NCBI GenBank assembly: GCA_035578155.1
Contig: JAPWDM010000001.1
Coordinates: 77,379,972 to 77,443,971, forward strand
Length of the DNA stretch: 64,000 nt
Origin: Brachynemurus nebulosus
Taxonomy: Eukaryota; Arthropoda; Insecta; Neuroptera; Myrmeleontidae
Direction of reading: 5' to 3'
A program made the position numbers and the translations under genes. Shown piece by piece: positions 58,440-64,000 of the stretch. The notes under the pieces were generated by a model. The model ran no database searches. It saw nothing but the letters and a program-made list of their open reading frames with translations, and was not told the origin of the DNA. Each line of letters opens with the position of its first letter. Positions within the stretch are counted from its first letter, which is position 1.

Positions 58440-58641
58440 ATGTAAATAATAAAAAATGTAAATAATAAAAAAAATATTTTATTGTAACAAGTATTATTTT
58501 TATAAATAAAATTTTTTTAGAATATTTATTGCCGCACTATATTTATTCTAATATACTCCCGTCGAGCTGCTTGTCCTAAATTATAATCATCCATTTGTTC
58601 TAAAAAATATTCATAAATATTTAAATTACTAAATAATTGTA

Positions 58642-59907
58642 CTAAATAAATACTGGTAAAATTATACCATTATCAAAAATTTGTTCATCATTATTTTCTT
58701 CAATTTCGTTGTAAACTATTTCATCCGGCAACTGATTATTACGTCTTAGCGCAGTATTATGTAAAACTATTCCGGTATATATTATTCTTGCAGCTGCGTC
58801 TGGCGTATAATGTAAAACTCAATGCTGTAAAAGGCATCAAAAACGTACTTTTAAAATCCCATTTGTTCTTTCAACCACATTTCTAGCCGATGTCAATAAT
58901 TGATTAAATGATGCTTCAGGTGTCCCCTCAATAACAACATGAAACGGCGTAAAAAGCCATGGTTCCAGTGGATAACCACTGTCACCTATCAACAATTAAT
59001 TACATGTTATTGACTTTTTTAAGTGAATTTTAATTTAGGTAGTATTGAATATATAAGAACAAAAATTACCAATTAACCGAGTTACTTTATCTACATTTTT
59101 ATAGCTGGTTCTTCAAAAAATTTTATATCTGACATACGCCACATAGCTGCATCATGGACATGGGTCCCGTCAATAGCACCAATCACCGCACGGAATCCGA
59201 ATTTTTCAAAGAAACTGCAAACCAGGAAAACAATTTTTAAAATATACAAACAGCGATTTTTTAATCAATTGCGCTTTACCCTTGTTTAACTCTATTTTTT
59301 TCAATTTCTGTTTGGGGAAATCGGACCCATATAGGCATTAAAATATTAGTTATTAGTCGTGTAATTTCTGATACCGATCTGCTTACATACGTCTGACTGA
59401 CAGACATCCATGCAGAATGGCCTACACAATATTGGTAGGAACCATGCCCCAAAAAATTTAATGTTATGAATACCTGTAAAAAAAAAAAACGGTTAGTAAT
59501 ATTCTAATAAAGAATAATATACTGCACTCATTTTGATAAATAATAATAATATTGACTTTCATTCATATTTCCCAGGAAGTACATACTTTTACAAAGAAAG
59601 GAATCCTTGACGTTCTAGTAACATTATTTGCATGAGGTTCCAAATCGTTAATCAGTGTGTTTACAGTTTCCTTGTCCAATCGAAACATTTTTAAAAATAT
59701 TCGTTCCGGAATCTCAAATGGATTATAAGCGTCTCTTAAATTTCTCCTTTGAATCCTCATGTAATTTCTTGAAAAAAAAAATAAATAAAAAATACTTGTT
59801 AACAATATGTATTTATACATACACAATATGCTTGTCAGTTACCTCCTTTCGTGTTCTTCTAACAACATGTAAATAAAGGCAGGAATGATCTGTTCCACAC
59901 GTTGCAT
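58642..59907 (-). pseudogene. PIF-Harbinger nuclease (HARBI1-like), decayed (element 2)
   Basis: Read right to left: exon 1 59907-59843 (MQRVEQIIPAFIYMLLEEHE), exon 2 59767-59587 (DAYNPFEIPERIFLKMFRLD), exon 3 59473-59280 (FLGHGSYQYCVGHSAWMSVS, QTYVSRSVSEITRLI), exon 4 from 59214 (FRAVIGAIDGTHV with the first Asp) and a last exon with IGDSGYPLEPW (second Asp) and SARNVVERTNGILK (Glu). Splice phases agree. Defects: the DDE core between GTHV and HDAAMW is deleted, a one-base shift lies near 59105, and two TGA codons sit where Arg is expected (about 58840-58855). It converges with the Myb gene. Confidence 0.75.
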
Positions 59908-60425
59908 TTTATAAACGTCAAAATATTGAATTTATAAAAAAACGCAAAAATCAAAATTATCAATATTTAATACATAATATCCATAGTAATTAGCAGATTT
60001 AACAGCTCTGTAAAGTTTATGGCGAGTGTTTTGACTGCTGTAAAGTTAACAGGGCAGTGGCCTGTGAAATCAAATGACAAAGTTGAGTCAAATTTTTGCT
60101 CTATCAGATAAAAGAGAATTTTTCAATATTTTTAATAATTAAAAGTATTCTTTGTGTTTGCTGTGTTACTTAATAATAGTGTAATCATTTTATATTAAAG
60201 TTCTGGTTAATAATTTGTTGGAATAATGTAAATTGTTAATTTAAAAAATGGATAAACATCACATTTGGTGATAAGTAAAATTTTTGGTTGTCATGGAATA
60301 ATTTTCTTTTTTTTAATTGGTGATAAAGAAGTGATTAATTAAATTGCCTATTTTAAACTATATACAATTTAGATAATTTTGATATAAAAGAAGAAAGAAA
60401 ATTACAAATTAAAAGTTCCTTGTAA
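59908..60425. other. Right flank of Harbinger element 2; no gene
   Basis: Contains TTTAACAGCTCTGTAAAG and TGCTGTAAAGTTAACAGG, reminiscent of the left-flank repeats. AT-rich to the start of the next ORF. Confidence 0.4.
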
Positions 60426-61148
60426 TTGAAAACAATGGAATGCAATTCTGGAGGTAAAGATCCACCTGACAAGGGCGAGTTAACATCAATAAAAAAAGTA
60501 ATGGAAAATATTGCTGCTGACAATTTTAAATTTGGTAATACTATGGAAACAGTGACAAGTATTTCTAAAGAAAATGTGAATAATATTAACAGAAGGAAAA
60601 GAAGTAAATTGGAAGAAAAACAATATCAGTTGCAGTTAGATGATAATGTTAAAAAACAATGTGAAGGGATTATTAGGGTAATTAACAATATTGATAATAT
60701 TAACCAACAATCAGTTAGTAACTCTTTTACAGACGATAATGTATGTTCTGATCCAAAAAATATAAATAATAAGGGTAAATCAGACAACTTTTACAATATT
60801 TTTGATAAGGGACCATTTTTTGTAATGGTGGAAGCAATTACAGGTAATATAAATAGGATTCATCCAATGTTTATAGGTAAAATGATTAATAATCATATGC
60901 CTGAATTAAGAAAGAATATAGTTAAAATTATTAAGTCAGGAAGAAATCGTATTAAAATTTATTTTGATTCGGCTAAAGCAGCAAATACTTTTTCGGCAAA
61001 CCAAATTCAGAATTTTCACTCTTACATTCCTGAATTTGCATCGTGTAGATTAGGTTTAGTTCGTGATGTGGATACTATGTTAACGGACAGTGATATATTA
61101 GAAGGAATTAGTTGTAATTTTAAAAATGAACCCGAGTCAAGATTTTAA
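60426..61148 (+). CDS. Non-LTR retrotransposon ORF1-like protein (jockey type), probably truncated
   Basis: A 240-aa ORF. The first 120 residues are Asn/Lys-rich and disordered with a basic cluster NRRKRSKLEEKQ. From about residue 128, DKGPFFVMVEAITGNINRIHP begins an RRM-like Gag domain: MFIGKMINNH, IVKIIKSGRNRIKIYFDSAKAANTF, then SYIPEFASCRLGLVRDVDTM and DILEGI. This matches the pre-zinc-knuckle part of jockey-superfamily ORF1. It stops before the CCHC knuckles. No reverse transcriptase is in the window, so either the copy is truncated or a domesticated fragment remains. ATG 60426 is the first in frame. Confidence 0.6.
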   Translation: MKTMECNSGGKDPPDKGELTSIKKVMENIAADNFKFGNTMETVTSISKENVNNINRRKRSKLEEKQYQLQLDDNVKKQCEGIIRVINNIDNINQQSVSNSFTDDNVCSDPKNINNKGKSDNFYNIFDKGPFFVMVEAITGNINRIHPMFIGKMINNHMPELRKNIVKIIKSGRNRIKIYFDSAKAANTFSANQIQNFHSYIPEFASCRLGLVRDVDTMLTDSDILEGISCNFKNEPESRF

Positions 61149-61407
61149 CACTGTATTGACCCTTCTAACATCTAAATGAGCCTACATTCACCCTAAGTGA
61201 ACCTATATCGACTCTTAATGAACCTACAAACACAATGTTTACAAATAATAACCCTACATTGAAGCTACTTAACCGTCCATAAACCTATCTTAATGCTATT
61301 TAACACTTTATAAACAATTAAATAGTAGGTCTGAGCAGGTTCGATGTAGTCTCAAAACATTTTATTAGTTTAAAAAAATATATGGGAAAAAATAATATAC
61401 ATATATA
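61149..61407. other. CCTACATT/AACCTA-rich stretch, no gene
   Basis: Several CCTACATT, GAACCTA and AACCTATC motifs are scattered here. Inverted counterparts (AATGTAGG) occur at 63889-63972. Confidence 0.35.
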
Positions 61408-62787
61408 CAGTGTCTCTCATAAAGTACGCATGATATGGGAAACAATTTTATTATTGATTCCTTGAAAAATATCCTAGTGGGCTTAGTTGGTGCATCAGTT
61501 TAAATGAAATACTAGCTAAACACATCTTACCGCCCGCTTAATATTTGACAGGAAACCGGAAATTTCAAATTTGTTAATTATGAAAAATGATAATCCTTTG
61601 AAAGTTATTGATTACCTTCTGATGAAATTTTGGCATCGTATCAAAATTAGGCATAGTAAATATATTCCGAAAGCTAAATATCACAGTTTGCAAAAATAAA
61701 GCCCAAAAATCTGCTTTTCCAAAATACGAATTTAACTGACCCTAAATTCAAAATAATTGTACGAATTCTAGCAAAATAAAACTTACACCATTCGTTGAGA
61801 TCTGCGTATTCATAAAATCACAATTATCATCAAAATATTGCTACAGACATCGGTGTTTCAATAGAAAAATTTAACTTGGTCACAAAAAGACACGCTCTGT
61901 AATATTGGAATTTTAACAAGCATGAATAATTGTTATTTCTTTATTTTCTTTGCAGTTAGTAGTCAAAATACTCGTTACGTAAATCTCATTTCATTGATGA
62001 CAATTGTGATTTTATGAATAAACAGATCTCAAAGAACGGAATGATTTGTATTTTGCTAGAATTCATAAAATTTTTTGAATCTAGGGGTACTTAAAGCCGT
62101 ATTTTCAAAAAACAGACTTTTGAGCTTTATTCTTGCAGACTATAATATTTAGCTATCAGAATATGTTTACTACACTTAAATTGCCTAGTCTGCATATTCA
62201 TAAAATCACAAATATCATCAAAATATTGCCGTAGACATTGGTCTTTCAATAGAAAAATTTAACTTGGCCACAAAAAGACGTGCTTTGTAACATTTTTAGT
62301 TTTAATAAGCATGAGCAATTGTTATTGCTTTATTTTCTTTGCAGTAAGTAGTCAAGATACCTCCTCGTTACGAAAATTTCATTTCATTGATGACAGTTGT
62401 GGCTTTATGAATAAACAGATCTCAAAGAACGGCATAATTTTTATTTTGCTAGAATTCATGAACTTTTTCGTATTTAGGGCCACTTAAAGTCGTATTTTGG
62501 AAAAGCAGATTTTTGACCTTTATTTTTGCAGACTGTAATACGTTTATCATACCAAATTTTGATACGATGTCAAAATTTCCTTAATATTTCAAACGACACA
62601 ATGTTATTGTTTATATATCACAGATTTGAAATTTCCGGTTTCCTGTCAAATTGCAAACTGGGATAAGATAAGTTTAGCTATTTTGTCATTTTAATTGATG
62701 CAGTAACTAACCCTGCTAGAATATTTTTCAAAAAATTTTATTAGTAAAAAAGTTTCCCATACTGTGCGAACTTTATAAAAGACACTG
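61408..62787. mobile_element. 1380-bp TA-flanked element with internal 389-bp duplication
   Basis: The ends CAGTGTCTCTCATAAAGT (61408) and ACTTTATAAAAGACACTG (62787) are imperfect inverted repeats flanked by TA, the Tc1/mariner target. Further inward AGGAAACCGGAAATTTCAAA (about 61550) matches TTTGAAATTTCCGGTTTCCT (about 62625) inverted. The middle holds two direct copies about 389 bp apart (TATTCATAAAATCACA at 61809 and 62198), each itself palindromic. No transposase ORF. Confidence 0.75.
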
Positions 62788-64000
62788 TATATATGTATGC
62801 ATATACATTATATACCGGAATGATTGACAAAGATGAACAATAGACATAAACGAAACTTTACGACACAGACGACGGAAATGGCCGATAAGGCGTGTGAATA
62901 TGTTTCAGCTATTTGAAGAAATGACGGACTAGTTTTCTTTAAAACGAATTTAATAAAGTGTATCAAATTTATTGTCAAATATGTGTAGTAATTATTTCTT
63001 TATTTTGTATCAATTTAAATGTAAACAACCTCACAAAGTATTACGTAAATCATTTGATAATTAAAATTGAATCAATGTTAAGTGTAAATTTTAATTTGAA
63101 CCGGGTAAATGAACTCTACAATTCATAAGGTGAAAAATTAAAATTTTGTGTTTATATGAAGAAACTGAGATGAACTAGAAGTGAAAACTGTGAAAAAATT
63201 AAAAAAAAACGTTACATTTTAATTGTTAAAAATTGAGGTGCATTTAAAATAATTGTTAGCTTGTTGTGGTGACGCCCCAAACAGAAGTGACTTGCAAGCG
63301 GTAAACAAGCCCTGGGGTGAGATGAAAAATTAAAATTTTGTGTTTATATGAAAAAACTGAGATGAACTAAAAATGATAATTGTGAAAGAACTGAAAAACC
63401 ATTACATTTTAATTGTTTATATTTGAATAATAAGAATCAAATAGTTAAATTAATTGTCAAATATACATAGAATTATTATTATTAAAAAATAATATTAAAA
63501 AGAAATTATTACCATTTAAATGGTGTTTAAAATATGTAACGATAAAACGTTAAATGATTTTAATTTGAATTGTACTTAATGTATATACTTAAAATTAATA
63601 AACGTAAAATAATAAAATACTTTTGTTTTCATTTTAAAACCATATCTATACGTTTGCGTGCATGCATACATCCATACGCGTACGAATGTACACATATATG
63701 TATGTATGGATGTATGTATGTACGTATGCGTATATGTATTAGTGTATTGTATGTATACGATTAAGAACCTCTTTTCAGCCTCACAACATCTGATTTTAAG
63801 GGTCAAGGAGCAGTATTGTAGGGTCAGTAGAGGTACTACTTTGACACTATAAGTGGAGAATCTGTCATTTTGCGACAACATGTGGGCTTAATGTAGGCTT
63901 TTTTTACATGTAATTCTGAAACTACTTTAACCCTATTTAATTCAATTAAGAGGAATAATGTAGGTTTAATGCAGGTTGAATATTTCGACGCGGGAAATTA
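62788..64000. other. AT-rich end of window with a ~192-bp tandem duplication; no gene
   Basis: TGAAAAATTAAAATTTTGTG followed by TTTATATGAA.AAACTGAGA recurs at about 63131 and 63323, with a GC-richer insert (GGTGACGCCCCAAACAGAAG) between the copies. Around 63650-63750 there is ATGTATG/CATACAT-rich microsatellite sequence that creates overlapping ORFs on both strands. Confidence 0.45.

Noticed and set aside
57070..60060. Terminal inverted repeats of Harbinger element 2 (GGGTCGATTCTGTAA and the 60050 region)
   Set aside because: The two flanks share only short CTGTAAA/TTAACAG motifs. I could not align true termini or a TWA duplication.
63570..63881. His/Tyr/Cys-rich frames on both strands
   Set aside because: Produced by ATGTATG/CATACAT microsatellite sequence.

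Overview
This is an AT-rich, intron-containing eukaryotic window, most likely from an insect. It opens with (CCTAA)n, the insect TTAGG telomere repeat. It carries PIF-Harbinger, pogo-like, Helitron, jockey-type and errantivirus elements, and many long (TA)n microsatellites. The capsid-like and Sola-like genes look like families I associate with Hemiptera, so an aphid-like host is a guess and not shown by the sequence.

Layout. 1-1.1 kb: interrupted telomeric pentamers and a diverged 5S rRNA copy. 1.1-7.1 kb: AT-rich DNA with a foldback MITE, a pogo-like remnant and a near-perfect 166-bp hairpin. 7.37-11.18 kb: a complete-looking DNA transposon with matching ends, a candidate ATAT target duplication and an uninterrupted 768-aa DDE-type transposase. 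11.2-19.3 kb: degenerate repeats and a non-autonomous Helitron. 19.58-29.78 kb: a giant palindrome with two arms of about 4.73 kb around a 738-bp spacer. 30.2-31.7 kb: a second foldback element.

The palindrome is the most remarkable structure. Each arm carries the same compact cluster of virus-like genes: a GG-rich hydrophobic small protein, a penton-like protein, a 53-aa basic peptide, a major-capsid-like protein and a protein carrying a V-D-F-Q-G-F motif. All positions in the core mirror exactly about the coordinate sum 49357. The arms are almost identical and still open for translation, yet the capsid-like and V-D-F-Q-G-F ORFs have no in-frame ATG, which points to splicing, recoding or early decay. 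A third copy of the small gene lies in the spacer.

From 32.2 kb to at least 51.5 kb the plus strand carries three exons of one host gene, a secretin-family (class B) GPCR resembling insect parathyroid-hormone-type receptors: end of the hormone-binding domain plus TM1 (32171-32406), TM2 (34978-35140) and TM3 (51294-51450). Splice phases match exactly. The 16-kb intron between the last two holds a pogo-like element, a TA-flanked MITE, a decayed Harbinger transposon and a degenerate errantivirus (43.2-50.6 kb) sitting between two (TA)n tracts.

51.8-64 kb is nested transposons: a foldback element split by a Harbinger-type MITE whose empty site survives in the other arm, a KRBA2/Ginger-like deletion derivative, a second Harbinger with convergent Myb and nuclease pseudogenes, a jockey-like ORF1, and a TA-flanked 1.38-kb element. 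No bacterial-style operons, CRISPR arrays or intact tRNAs were seen.
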